Below are positions 1 to 5,490 of a stretch of DNA of 5,490 nucleotides, one piece after another. The position numbers and the translations under genes are program-made. Position 1 is the first letter of the stretch. Each line of letters begins with the position of its first letter. The DNA comes from Spirochaetales bacterium. GTDB lineage: Bacteria > Spirochaetota > Spirochaetia > SPDA01. The notes below the pieces were generated by a model, which did not search any database, was not told the origin of the DNA, and saw only the letters and a list, made by a program, of their open reading frames with translations. The DNA lies in NCBI GenBank assembly GCA_004525155.1, contig SPDA01000179.1, forward strand, positions 1 through 5,490. Direction: 5' to 3'.

Positions 1-586
1 CGGAATAGACATAAGCATTCACAGCGCAACCAAATTTTTAGGCGGGCACAGCGACCTTATTGCCGGAGCGGTTATTACAAAAACAAAGGAAACAGGCGCC
101 AAGATCTACGCCGTGCAGAACATGACGGGAAACATGCTCAGCCCGGAAAATTCCTGGCTTCTTCTGCGCGGGATTAAAACTCTCCGCGCCAGGATGCAGT
201 TTCAGGCCGAAGGAGCGATGGTTATTGCACGATGGCTTAAAACCCGGCCCTGGGTACGTGAAGTGTATTATCCCGGACTTGACGATCATCCGGGGCATGA
301 TATCATCAGCCGGCAGGCAAAAGGTTTCGGCGCCGTGGTTTCTTTTAAAACGGACTCGTTGGAACGTGCCCTTGGATTGATGAGCAATGTGCGGATCTGG
401 ACTGTCGCTGTTTCCCTCGGCGGAGTGGAATCGATACTCTCTTATCCCGCGAAAATGTCGCATGCCGCCATACCGGAAAAGGAACGCGGTGAGCTGGGAA
501 TTACTGAAAACCTCCTCCGGCTGTCGGTCGGCCTTGAAGATCCGGAAGACCTTATGGAAGATCTGGAAAGCGCATCCCGGGCGTAA
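1..586 (+). CDS. Trans-sulfuration PLP enzyme, cystathionine gamma-synthase/lyase family (C-terminal part)
   Basis: The 5' end lies outside the window; the reading frame is open from base 2 and ends with TAA at 584-586, giving 194 visible residues of a family that is usually about 380-400 long. The visible part starts just before the PLP-binding motif SATKFLGGHSD, whose lysine (codon 32-34) forms the Schiff base with the cofactor. The C-terminal domain follows with family signatures: SPENSWLLLRGIKTL, VYYPGLDDHPGH, SLGGVESILSYPAKMSHA and LLRLSVGLEDPEDL. Such cytoplasmic enzymes make or cleave cystathionine, or release sulfide or methanethiol from sulfur amino acids. The sequence alone does not separate synthase, lyase and methionine gamma-lyase. 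MetY-type sulfhydrylases are less likely because they are longer and differ around the lysine. The sulfur-transfer gene remnants 15 bases downstream suggest it once headed a sulfur-assimilation operon. Family certain, exact reaction not. Confidence 0.9.
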   Translation, partial: GIDISIHSATKFLGGHSDLIAGAVITKTKETGAKIYAVQNMTGNMLSPENSWLLLRGIKTLRARMQFQAEGAMVIARWLKTRPWVREVYYPGLDDHPGHDIISRQAKGFGAVVSFKTDSLERALGLMSNVRIWTVAVSLGGVESILSYPAKMSHAAIPEKERGELGITENLLRLSVGLEDPEDLMEDLESASRA

Positions 587-600
587 ATCAGCTGAGAACC

Positions 601-780
601 ATGTCCCCCGGCGAAGAGCAGATACTGCGGTACAGCAGGCAGATCCTTCTGAAAAATGCGGGCGGAGCAGGACAGGAGAAACTGCTGCGATCCAGGGTTC
701 TCATTGTGGGTATAGGTGTCGCCAAATTTCTTGAACTATCGGGACGGGGACAGGCTCGAGGTGCTTCTTACCGCCGGTGA
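601..780 (+). pseudogene. ThiF/MoeB/HesA-type E1-like activating enzyme, N-terminal remnant
   Basis: From ATG 601 the frame encodes 59 residues. The first 40 or so match the start of ThiF/MoeB/HesA proteins: RYSRQILL, then GQEKLLRSRVLIVGIG, the beginning of the ATP-binding GxGGLG loop. Homology stops at about base 717. The expected GGLGS is replaced by unrelated residues and the frame ends with TGA at 778-780. A complete family member has about 240-270 residues, with an Arg finger, a zinc site and a catalytic Cys; all are absent, so the product cannot adenylate a sulfur-carrier protein. The start lies 14 bases after the preceding stop with only a weak ribosome site, as expected for a former operon gene. 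The intact protein would have activated a ThiS/MoaD-like carrier C-terminus for sulfur transfer. Read as a deletion remnant; a short expressed peptide cannot be excluded. Confidence 0.75.
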
Positions 781-883
781 GCCCCTCGAAAATGTGCCTA
801 AATCCGCTGAAGAACAGGGATTTTCAGTGCAGGGAATCAGGGAAACACAACCGGGAATATTCCGGGTTGTCATAGAAAAATAA
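716..883 (+). pseudogene. TusA/SirA-like sulfur carrier, C-terminal remnant
   Basis: In a different frame from the ThiF remnant, codons from about 728 to TAA at 881-883 encode the second half of a TusA-like domain: DGDRLEVLLTAGEPLENVP, then SAEEQGFSV and a final beta strand GIFRVVIEK. This matches the family pattern in which 'GD.LEV' is followed by a helix (NVP.SA...G) and a last strand ending in K. The first 25-30 residues are missing, including the Cys-Pro-x-Pro motif that carries the persulfide. The frame has no ATG; an in-frame TAG sits at 713-715 and the only possible start is GTG 716 without a ribosome site. The intact protein would have been a small cytoplasmic persulfide carrier. The piece lies directly against the ThiF remnant, so one deletion probably created both ends. 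Family assignment rests on about 50 residues. Confidence 0.65.
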
Positions 884-988
884 TTAGGAAACATCAGGGA
901 CAGATACGTCTCCGGAAGACGGCTCTTGCTAAACATACAGAAAACAAGGTATCCGCACTTCCGGAAATAAATTTCCATCTTTCAAAAC

Positions 989-1002
989 CAGCTTATAAGC
1001 TG
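989..1002. repeat. Perfect 14-bp palindrome, candidate operator
   Basis: CAGCTTATAAGCTG equals its own reverse complement over all 14 bases. It fills the gap between the possible -35 and -10 boxes upstream of the amidohydrolase gene, which is where a dimeric repressor or a MerR-type activator would bind. No regulator gene is adjacent in the window, so the binding protein is unknown. It could be chance, since one such palindrome is not proof of function. Confidence 0.4.
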
Positions 1003-1034
1003 TACAATTGACTGATTCGCTTAAATCCGTCTTC

Positions 1035-1040
1035 AAAGGA
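1035..1040 (+). promoter_or_regulatory. Ribosome binding site that decides the amidohydrolase start
   Basis: AAAGGA lies 6 bases upstream of ATG 1047. The longer in-frame TTG start at 1008 has no purine-rich sequence in front of it and overlaps the possible -10 box, so ATG 1047 is preferred. Confidence 0.65.
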
Positions 1041-1046
1041 ATACGT

Positions 1047-2267
1047 ATGCGTCAGGAAAAATCGTACCGGCAAATAAGGAACTTTGTGGATACACTGCCT
1101 ATTTTCAGCACCCATGAACACCATCAGCAGGACGAATTCTTTACCGACTTGTCCCTGGATAAAATTCTGCTCAACTCCTATGTCGCCTGGTGCAATGTGC
1201 CTTTCGGCGATACTGAAAAATCGCGCGCCGAATACCTGGCGAAAGTCAGACTTAATTCCTACTTCGTATGGCTGGAAAAGAGCCTGCGTGAGCTGTACCA
1301 CGTAGACGGAAAAATAACGGCACAATCCTGGGATGAATTATCCAATCGCATCAGCACTGCCCATGCCGGGCCCGGCTTTCATCTAGATATTTTACGGAAC
1401 CGCTGCCGTTACGAGGCCGTGGTACAGGACAGTTACTGGGATCCGGGCAGTGACCTCGGCCATCCCGATCTGTTCAAGCCGAATTTCCGCATCAACATGC
1501 TTTTATTCGGATACCATGAAGAGGCCATGGACCATAACGGCAACAACCCCCTCCAATGGTATAAACTGAAGCCCGGCAGTCTGGACGATTATACGGAGTG
1601 GATCCGCTGGAAGATCCGGCAGCAGAAAGAAGCCGGCTGTGTCGCGCTGAAGTCCGCCCTCGCGTACGACAGGATGATCCGCTACGAAAAGGTGAGCAGG
1701 GCGGATGCCGGACGTGCTTTCGGCCGGCATCCTGATGAACTGAGGACGGAGGAAAAACTAGCTTTCGGCGATTACATCTTCCACACTATCTGCGATGCGG
1801 CGGAAGAGCTGGACCTGCCTTTTCAGCAGCATGCCGGCCTGGGTATTATACGCGGCTCCAACCCCATGAACCTGGAACCGGTCATAGCACGGTACCCGCG
1901 GATCAGGTTCGTGCTTTTTCACGGCGGATATCCCTGGTTCCATGAAGTGGGAGGGCTTGCGCACAATTACGCGAATGTCTATCTCGACCTCTGCTGGCTG
2001 CCGCTCATTTCCACGACAGCAGCCGTGTCCGCCCTCCACGAATATATCGAGGTCGCCCAGACATCGGACAGGATTACCTGGGGCGGGGACAACTGGACTT
2101 CGGAAGAGAGCTACGGCGCCGTACTCGCCTTCAAGTACGTTACCTCCCTGGTGCTTTCCCAGAAGGTGGAAAGCGGATATTTCGACACGGAGGACGCGCG
2201 TGTTTTCGCCGAAGGACTTTTTTACAGAAACGCGCGGGCCCTGTACGGGGGCGGCGCGTTTCTGTAA
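1047..2267 (+). CDS. Metal-dependent amidohydrolase (Amidohydro_2-like TIM barrel)
   Basis: From ATG 1047 the product has 406 residues; a TTG start 13 codons upstream is possible but lacks a ribosome site. The fold signature of the amidohydrolase superfamily is readable in order. FSTHEHH gives the metal-binding HxH pair (His23, His25), Lys202 in ALKSALAYD may bridge or sit near the metals, and His262 in FQQHAGLG and His292 in LFHGGYPW come from later barrel strands. Asp348 in WGGDNW is the catalytic acid after strand 8. The C-terminal ARVFAEGLFYRNARALYG segment is typical of PF04909 members, in which a helix bearing an asparagine follows the Asp. There is no signal peptide, so it is cytoplasmic. 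Relatives act on carboxylated rings or lactones or resemble uronate isomerases; the substrate here cannot be told. It stands alone, unrelated in evident function to the sulfur genes upstream and the redox operon downstream. Confidence 0.85.
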   Translation: MRQEKSYRQIRNFVDTLPIFSTHEHHQQDEFFTDLSLDKILLNSYVAWCNVPFGDTEKSRAEYLAKVRLNSYFVWLEKSLRELYHVDGKITAQSWDELSNRISTAHAGPGFHLDILRNRCRYEAVVQDSYWDPGSDLGHPDLFKPNFRINMLLFGYHEEAMDHNGNNPLQWYKLKPGSLDDYTEWIRWKIRQQKEAGCVALKSALAYDRMIRYEKVSRADAGRAFGRHPDELRTEEKLAFGDYIFHTICDAAEELDLPFQQHAGLGIIRGSNPMNLEPVIARYPRIRFVLFHGGYPWFHEVGGLAHNYANVYLDLCWLPLISTTAAVSALHEYIEVAQTSDRITWGGDNWTSEESYGAVLAFKYVTSLVLSQKVESGYFDTEDARVFAEGLFYRNARALYGGGAFL

Positions 2268-2290
2268 TCAGGATCATGTTCCGTTATTAA

Positions 2291-2953
2291 TTATTTCTTT
2301 AGCAGCTCTGGGAATTCCTGTTTCAGGCGCTCCATCTTCGGAAGGTCCCAGTATACGATGTATGGATAGTCCGGATTGTTCCGCATGAAATTCTGATGGT
2401 AATCTTCCGCGGCGTAGAATGCCTTATAGGGTGTTACCTCCGTAACGATTTTTTTCGGGTACACTTTAGCGTCATCGAGCAGTTTGATGTATTTTTCCGC
2501 CGCCTGTTTCTGGACATCATTCATAAAGAAAATGGCGGATCTGTATTGAGTACCCACATCCGGTCCCTGGTAGTTAAGCTCGGTAGGATCATGAGCCACG
2601 CTGAAAAATACTTTAAGAAGAGTTTCGTAATTCATGACCGACGAATCATAGGTAATCTCTATGGATTCAGCATGGCCGGTGCTTCCGCTTCCGACCTGCC
2701 CGTATGTTGCTGTCGATGCCTCTCCGCCGCTGTAACCCGAAACAACATTCGTTACGCCTTTGAGCTGCTCAAAAACGCCTTCCACTCCCCAGAAGCATCC
2801 CCCGGCAAATACCGCCATACCGGTTCCTGCTTCCTTCGTCGCGGCCCCGGCAGGTTCGGGGTATTTTATGGAATCCTTTTCTTTCGCGGCCGATGAAAAT
2901 GCTAATCCCGCGGCAATTATTAATATAAAACCTGAAACAATTATCTTTTTCAT
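2291..2953 (-). CDS. msrA: Exported peptide methionine-S-sulfoxide reductase MsrA
   Basis: This 220-residue protein reduces the S epimer of methionine sulfoxide in proteins. Residues 1-22 form a Sec signal peptide (KK, hydrophobic core, then SSAA) with no lipobox Cys, and a short linker to residue 45 precedes the domain, so it acts outside the cytoplasm. The active site is complete: GGCFWGVE with catalytic Cys53, Tyr74 in GYSGG, Glu96 in GHAES, Asp132 and Tyr137 in GPDVGTQYRS, and the family motif AAEDYHQNF. Cys53 is the only cysteine in the protein. There is no resolving Cys near the C-terminus, making it a one-Cys MsrA whose sulfenic acid must be reduced directly by a partner such as the DipZ thioredoxin domain. 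GGAGG sits 10 bases before the ATG. It is the last gene of the dipZ operon, 67 bases after the fusion gene, and probably provides the MsrA activity that the fusion has lost. Confidence 0.95.
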   Translation of the reverse strand: MKKIIVSGFILIIAAGLAFSSAAKEKDSIKYPEPAGAATKEAGTGMAVFAGGCFWGVEGVFEQLKGVTNVVSGYSGGEASTATYGQVGSGSTGHAESIEITYDSSVMNYETLLKVFFSVAHDPTELNYQGPDVGTQYRSAIFFMNDVQKQAAEKYIKLLDDAKVYPKKIVTEVTPYKAFYAAEDYHQNFMRNNPDYPYIVYWDLPKMERLKQEFPELLKK

Positions 2954-2963
2954 ACTATATATA

Positions 2964-2968
2964 CCTCC
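2964..2968 (-). promoter_or_regulatory. Ribosome binding site of msrA
   Basis: On the minus strand GGAGG ends 10 bases before the ATG at 2953-2951. It is a full consensus core and fixes the start that includes the signal peptide. Confidence 0.7.
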
Positions 2969-2984
2969 ATAGTACGTCTATTCA

Positions 2985-3013
2985 CCGGGGAATACGCGGA
3001 CGTCATTCCCCGG
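2985..3013 (-). repeat. Intercistronic hairpin between the msrAB and msrA genes
   Basis: CCGGGGAAT (2985-2993) and its exact complement ATTCCCCGG (3005-3013) form a 9-bp GC-rich stem around an 11-base loop; three more pairs (ACG with CGT, one bulge) can extend it inward. In the direction of transcription it begins 7 bases after the fusion gene's stop codon and ends 16 bases before the msrA ribosome site. No T-run follows, so it is not a standard intrinsic terminator. An mRNA-processing or stabilising element, or a partial attenuator setting the msrA level, is more likely. This role is inferred. Confidence 0.55.
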
Positions 3014-3020
3014 CAGCTTG

Positions 3021-4061
3021 TTACTTGAAATATTTTTCAAATTCCCCGTATCCTTCCTGCTGCAGATCCTTTACGGGAATAAAACGCAGGGATGCGGAAT
3101 TTATGCAGTAACGCAGCCCCGTCGGTCTCGGACCGTCATTGAAAAGATGCCCGAGATGGGAATCTCCAAACCGGCTGCGGACCTCCGTGCGAATCATCCC
3201 GTAGGATGTATCTGTCTCGGAAATGACATTTCCCGGTACCAGCGGAATTATAAAACTCGGCCAGCCTGTGCCGGAATCATATTTATCTTTCGAACTGAAG
3301 AGCGGCTCGCCGGTCACAACATCCACATAGATGCCTTCTTCGTGATTATTCCAGTACGTATTTTTAAAGGCGGGTTCAGTACCGTTTTCCTGGGTTACAT
3401 GGTACTGCTCGGAATCAAGTTTCTTTTTAAGTTCTTGCTTTCCGGGCTTTGAGTATTTTTTTGCCTGATCATTCATCGTGCTTTCCCCTTTCATAAGATT
3501 TTCCCTTCCGGACCGGGCATAATTTGTTTTAAACAGAGCAGGATTCAGAATTGAATAATGCTGTTCCTTTTTCCCTGCGTCATAAAATGCGCCTGCCTTC
3601 TCCAGTTCAGTAACGACTGGTTTTTCAAAGCGGCCGGATCTGCCGAGCTTGTCCAGGTACTGAAGCGATTCGAGCTTCTGGGATTCTTCGGTCCAGAAAA
3701 TTACGGTCCTGAACTGTTTTCCTCTTTCTTTGAATTGACCGCCGGAATCGGCAGGATCAATATTTCTGAAATACACATCGAGAAGCTCCTTAAAGGAAAC
3801 CCGGTCAGGATGATAAACAATCTTTACCGCTTCAAGATGACCGGACCCGGAATAATTTACCGGGGCAGGATTGGCTGAGCTTCCTCCGGTATAACCGGCC
3901 GACGTATCAACAACTCCGTACGTTTCATCAAAGGCCGCCTGCAGGTACCAGAACCTGCCTCCCGTAAAAATTACACTGGATAATTTCTCGGTATGGACAG
4001 GCTGTCCGGGCATCTGGCCGATGACTAAGACGGAAAAAATAAATAATAATATAGTGCGCAT
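3021..4061 (-). CDS. msrAB: Exported MsrA-MsrB fusion with a degenerate MsrA domain
   Basis: The 346-residue product has an N-terminal signal sequence (about residues 1-20), an MsrA-like domain (about 27-185) and an MsrB domain (about 205-346). The MsrB part is intact: GTGWPSF, DSHLGH (300-305) and [11 protein letters not shown] with catalytic Cys319, which reduces methionine-R-sulfoxide. It lacks the zinc CxxC pairs, as in many bacterial MsrB ([13 protein letters not shown] here). The MsrA part keeps GYTGG, GHLEAV and the family framework, but the GCFW motif reads GGRFWY with Arg36 for the nucleophilic Cys. Asp and Tyr of the usual GxDxGxQYR motif are Glu112 and Phe117, and the AEDYHQ motif is lost. 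The domain should therefore be inactive as a reductase. Cys319 is the only cysteine in the protein. AAGGAG lies 6 bases before the ATG, 26 bases after dipZ. Fusions with both activities are common; one with a Cys-less MsrA half is not. Confidence 0.9.
   Translation of the reverse strand: MRTILLFIFSVLVIGQMPGQPVHTEKLSSVIFTGGRFWYLQAAFDETYGVVDTSAGYTGGSSANPAPVNYSGSGHLEAVKIVYHPDRVSFKELLDVYFRNIDPADSGGQFKERGKQFRTVIFWTEESQKLESLQYLDKLGRSGRFEKPVVTELEKAGAFYDAGKKEQHYSILNPALFKTNYARSGRENLMKGESTMNDQAKKYSKPGKQELKKKLDSEQYHVTQENGTEPAFKNTYWNNHEEGIYVDVVTGEPLFSSKDKYDSGTGWPSFIIPLVPGNVISETDTSYGMIRTEVRSRFGDSHLGHLFNDGPRPTGLRYCINSASLRFIPVKDLQQEGYGEFEKYFK
3484..3489 (-). promoter_or_regulatory. Possible internal ribosome site and start for a free MsrB
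   Basis: Inside the fusion gene, minus-strand AGGGGA (3489-3484) is followed 7 bases later by ATG at 3476-3474 (Met196). It lies exactly in the linker between the MsrA and MsrB domains. Starting there gives a 151-residue protein, the normal size of a single-domain MsrB, without a signal peptide and so cytoplasmic. Another ATG (Met190, 3494-3492) overlaps the site. It may be active, or a relic from a time when msrB was a separate gene. Confidence 0.4.
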
Positions 4062-4067
4062 ATGCGG

Positions 4068-4073
4068 CTCCTT
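4068..4073 (-). promoter_or_regulatory. Ribosome binding site of the msrAB fusion gene
   Basis: Minus-strand AAGGAG ends 6 bases before the ATG at 4061-4059, in the 26-base gap after the dipZ stop codon. The short gap and lack of a terminator support co-transcription with dipZ. Confidence 0.7.
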
Positions 4074-4087
4074 GCATAAATCGTTAA

Positions 4088-5490
4088 TTAACCGAAGGTA
4101 AAAGCGAAAAGCCGGAACCTTCCATTTATTTTCAAAGTAAGAACATGTGAACCGGCTTTCGGAAGGTCGATAAGCTCGTACAGCCTGCTTTTATCGGGTA
4201 TAAGTGTTCCGTTCACCACGTCCCTGGTGTTTTGAATGTTTTCACCATCCATGGCAACGGTAATGCTGCCCCCGGCCTCTTCCGGCTCCAGCACAAGATA
4301 GACATTTTTCGCATTGAACCGCAGAAGCAGGCTTCCGTTGTCTTCAGGAACAATATAGTCCCGGGTTACAGTCCATGTGCCATCCAAAGTCCAGTTTCCA
4401 TTTTTCAGATTTTCAGCCGGGATATAATCCAGAGCCTGGTCTTTGACCATTGTAACTTCAGAAATAAATTCCGTTCCGCGGCTGAACCCGAGATAGGTCT
4501 CGGATGTTTTTGCTTCAATTTTGCGTTCCTTTTCAGTCTTTGTTTTCTGCACCTCTTTGCCGCCTTCCTTGAGCAGGGCCCGGATTACATCTTCGGCGGT
4601 TTCATAATTGCCTTCTCCGAACTGGTAATAACGGATATTCCCCTGAACATCGATGAAGTAATGCGCGGGCCAGTAATGATTTGAATATGCCCGCCATTGG
4701 CTGTAATCGTTATCGAGAACTACGGGCCAATCCACCCCCAGATCTTTCATGGCCTGTACCACATTATTCTCGTTTTTTTCAAATTCGAATTCCGGAGTAT
4801 GCACACCGATAATGACAAAGCCCTCATCCTTGTATTTGTCATACCAGGATTCAAGATAGGGTATAGTGCGGATACAGTTAATGCAGCTGTATGTCCAGAA
4901 ATCGATAAGTACAACTTTTCCTTTAAGGTCCTCCATCGAAACCGGTCCTTCCGTATTTAACCAGGTTCCCTGCGTCACAATTTCCGGGGCTTTTCCGTAG
5001 TCGCCGAGTTTTCCTTTTCTGGGCTGGTTCGCATAAGAGAAACTCCTCATATTTTTCCCGGTGGCCGTCTGTCCCTCCGCACCGGTTGAGCCGTCGGATT
5101 TGCTCTCCCGCCTGGCAAGAGCGTTCTGTACTATGTCAATATTTTCCGTTGCGGTAAGGCCGGTCCCGTACTTCGGGAATATCCGCAGCAGTGCCGTCTG
5201 GACCTGCCGGTCCCAGTTTAATGCAATGGCAATGCCGACAACAATCATGAGAACGCCGAAGACCTTCTGGATTTTCCCCGTATTTTTTACGAGAAACGGC
5301 ACGCGGTTAAGGAGGGTTCGTCCGGTAAGCATTATAAGGAACATGGGAATCGCCGTACCCATCGCGTAGGCAAGAGTAATAAGTACTGCGCCGCCGTCGA
5401 GACTTTCAGTCAGGGCGAGACTTATGACTGAAGCCATAATGGGACCGACACAGGGTGTCCAGACAAGACCGAGACTGAATCCGACAGGCA
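4088..5490 (-). CDS. dipZ: DipZ-type protein: CcdA-like membrane domain, thioredoxin-like domain, C-terminal beta domain (N-terminus outside window)
   Basis: The frame is open to the window edge. The ATG at 5437 is internal, because 17 upstream codons encode [14 protein letters not shown], the CcdA/DsbD motif whose Cys (5450-5452) takes part in transmembrane electron transfer. At least one more membrane segment and redox Cys must lie upstream. Numbering from Met 5437: membrane helices at about 18-38 and 59-74; a polar linker to 140; a TlpA-like thioredoxin domain at about 141-292 with WTYSCINC (Cys185, Cys188) and the cis-Pro loop [10 protein letters not shown]; a charged linker rich in K and E (291-311); and a C-terminal beta-rich domain (312-449) opening with ETYLGFSRG, as in DipZ proteins such as that of Mycobacterium tuberculosis. 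It probably draws electrons from cytoplasmic thioredoxin and passes them outward. As first gene of the visible operon, it is the likely reductant for the two exported Msr proteins that follow. Confidence 0.92.
   Translation of the reverse strand, partial: PVGFSLGLVWTPCVGPIMASVISLALTESLDGGAVLITLAYAMGTAIPMFLIMLTGRTLLNRVPFLVKNTGKIQKVFGVLMIVVGIAIALNWDRQVQTALLRIFPKYGTGLTATENIDIVQNALARRESKSDGSTGAEGQTATGKNMRSFSYANQPRKGKLGDYGKAPEIVTQGTWLNTEGPVSMEDLKGKVVLIDFWTYSCINCIRTIPYLESWYDKYKDEGFVIIGVHTPEFEFEKNENNVVQAMKDLGVDWPVVLDNDYSQWRAYSNHYWPAHYFIDVQGNIRYYQFGEGNYETAEDVIRALLKEGGKEVQKTKTEKERKIEAKTSETYLGFSRGTEFISEVTMVKDQALDYIPAENLKNGNWTLDGTWTVTRDYIVPEDNGSLLLRFNAKNVYLVLEPEEAGGSITVAMDGENIQNTRDVVNGTLIPDKSRLYELIDLPKAGSHVLTLKINGRFRLFAFTFG

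Larger units (their letters stand above)
884..1046 (+). promoter_or_regulatory. Noncoding leader of the amidohydrolase gene with two inverted repeats
   Basis: No convincing gene lies in these 163 bases. They contain two perfect inverted repeats: GGAAAT-AA-ATTTCC at 963-976, and a 14-base palindrome at 989-1002 listed separately. Their centres are 26 bases apart. A TACAAT hexamer at 1003-1008 could serve as a -10 box, with a poor -35 (TTTCAA, 980-985) at 17-base spacing; transcription would then begin near 1015, about 30 bases before the gene's ATG. The arrangement suits a regulated promoter, but the promoter boxes are weak and this reading is inference. Confidence 0.35.

Noticed and set aside
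907..921. Small hairpin CGTCT-CCGGA-AGACG as a terminator after the TusA remnant
   Set aside because: The stem has only 5 bp and is not followed by a T-run.
736..978. Minus-strand 80-codon open frame opposite the sulfur-gene remnants
   Set aside because: It shows no recognisable domain, lacks a ribosome site and overlaps the TusA homology on the other strand; it is a chance frame.
1008..1036. TTGACT at 1008-1013 as a -35 box
   Set aside because: No -10-like hexamer occurs 16-18 bases downstream, and transcription would begin within or past the gene start.
1008..1046. TTG start at 1008 extending the amidohydrolase by 13 residues
   Set aside because: There is no ribosome site before it, whereas AAAGGA precedes ATG 1047 at good spacing; the extra residues match no family feature.
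2268..2290. Bidirectional terminator between the convergent amidohydrolase and msrA genes
   Set aside because: The 23-base gap is AT-rich but has no stem-loop that I can find; termination must be Rho-dependent or lie inside a gene.
5435..5437. ATG at 5437 as the true start of dipZ
   Set aside because: The frame continues upstream to the window edge and encodes the conserved CcdA motif with TPCVGP, so this Met is internal.
1..5490. CRISPR array, tRNA, rRNA or insertion sequence
   Set aside because: I saw no spaced direct repeats, tRNA-like cloverleaf, rRNA-like stretch, transposase frame or terminal inverted repeats in the window.

Overview
The window looks like chromosomal DNA from a bacterium with an extracytoplasmic compartment: three of its genes encode exported or membrane-anchored redox proteins. 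The protein sequences and roughly 50% GC would fit a spirochaete or another anaerobic diderm. That is an impression from the protein families only, since no rRNA or marker gene is present.

Left part (1-883, plus strand): the C-terminal half of a PLP-dependent trans-sulfuration enzyme (cystathionine gamma-synthase/lyase family) enters from the left edge. It is followed by debris of a sulfur-transfer operon. About 40 residues of a ThiF/MoeB-type E1-like activating enzyme are joined, out of frame, to about 50 C-terminal residues of a TusA-like sulfur carrier. This looks like an internal deletion that removed most of both genes and anything between them, or a misassembly that gives the same picture.

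Middle (884-2267, plus strand): a noncoding stretch with two perfect inverted repeats and a possible promoter leads into an intact metal-dependent amidohydrolase (Amidohydro_2 type). All its expected metal and catalytic residues are visible, but its substrate is unknown. It ends 23 bases from the convergent gene on the other strand.

Right part (5490-2291, minus strand): a compact operon, read right to left. It contains dipZ (CcdA-type membrane domain, thioredoxin-like domain with CINC, C-terminal beta-rich domain; the N-terminus lies beyond the window), then an exported MsrA-MsrB fusion, then an exported single-domain MsrA. The likely logic is that DipZ carries electrons across the membrane and reduces the Msr enzymes, which repair oxidised methionine outside the cytoplasm.

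The most unusual point is the fusion protein. Its MsrA domain has Arg in place of the catalytic Cys and changes at two other active-site positions, while its MsrB domain keeps the catalytic Cys. MsrA activity would then come from the downstream single-domain gene. The MsrB domain also has its own Shine-Dalgarno-like sequence and internal ATG, which could give a free 151-residue MsrB.
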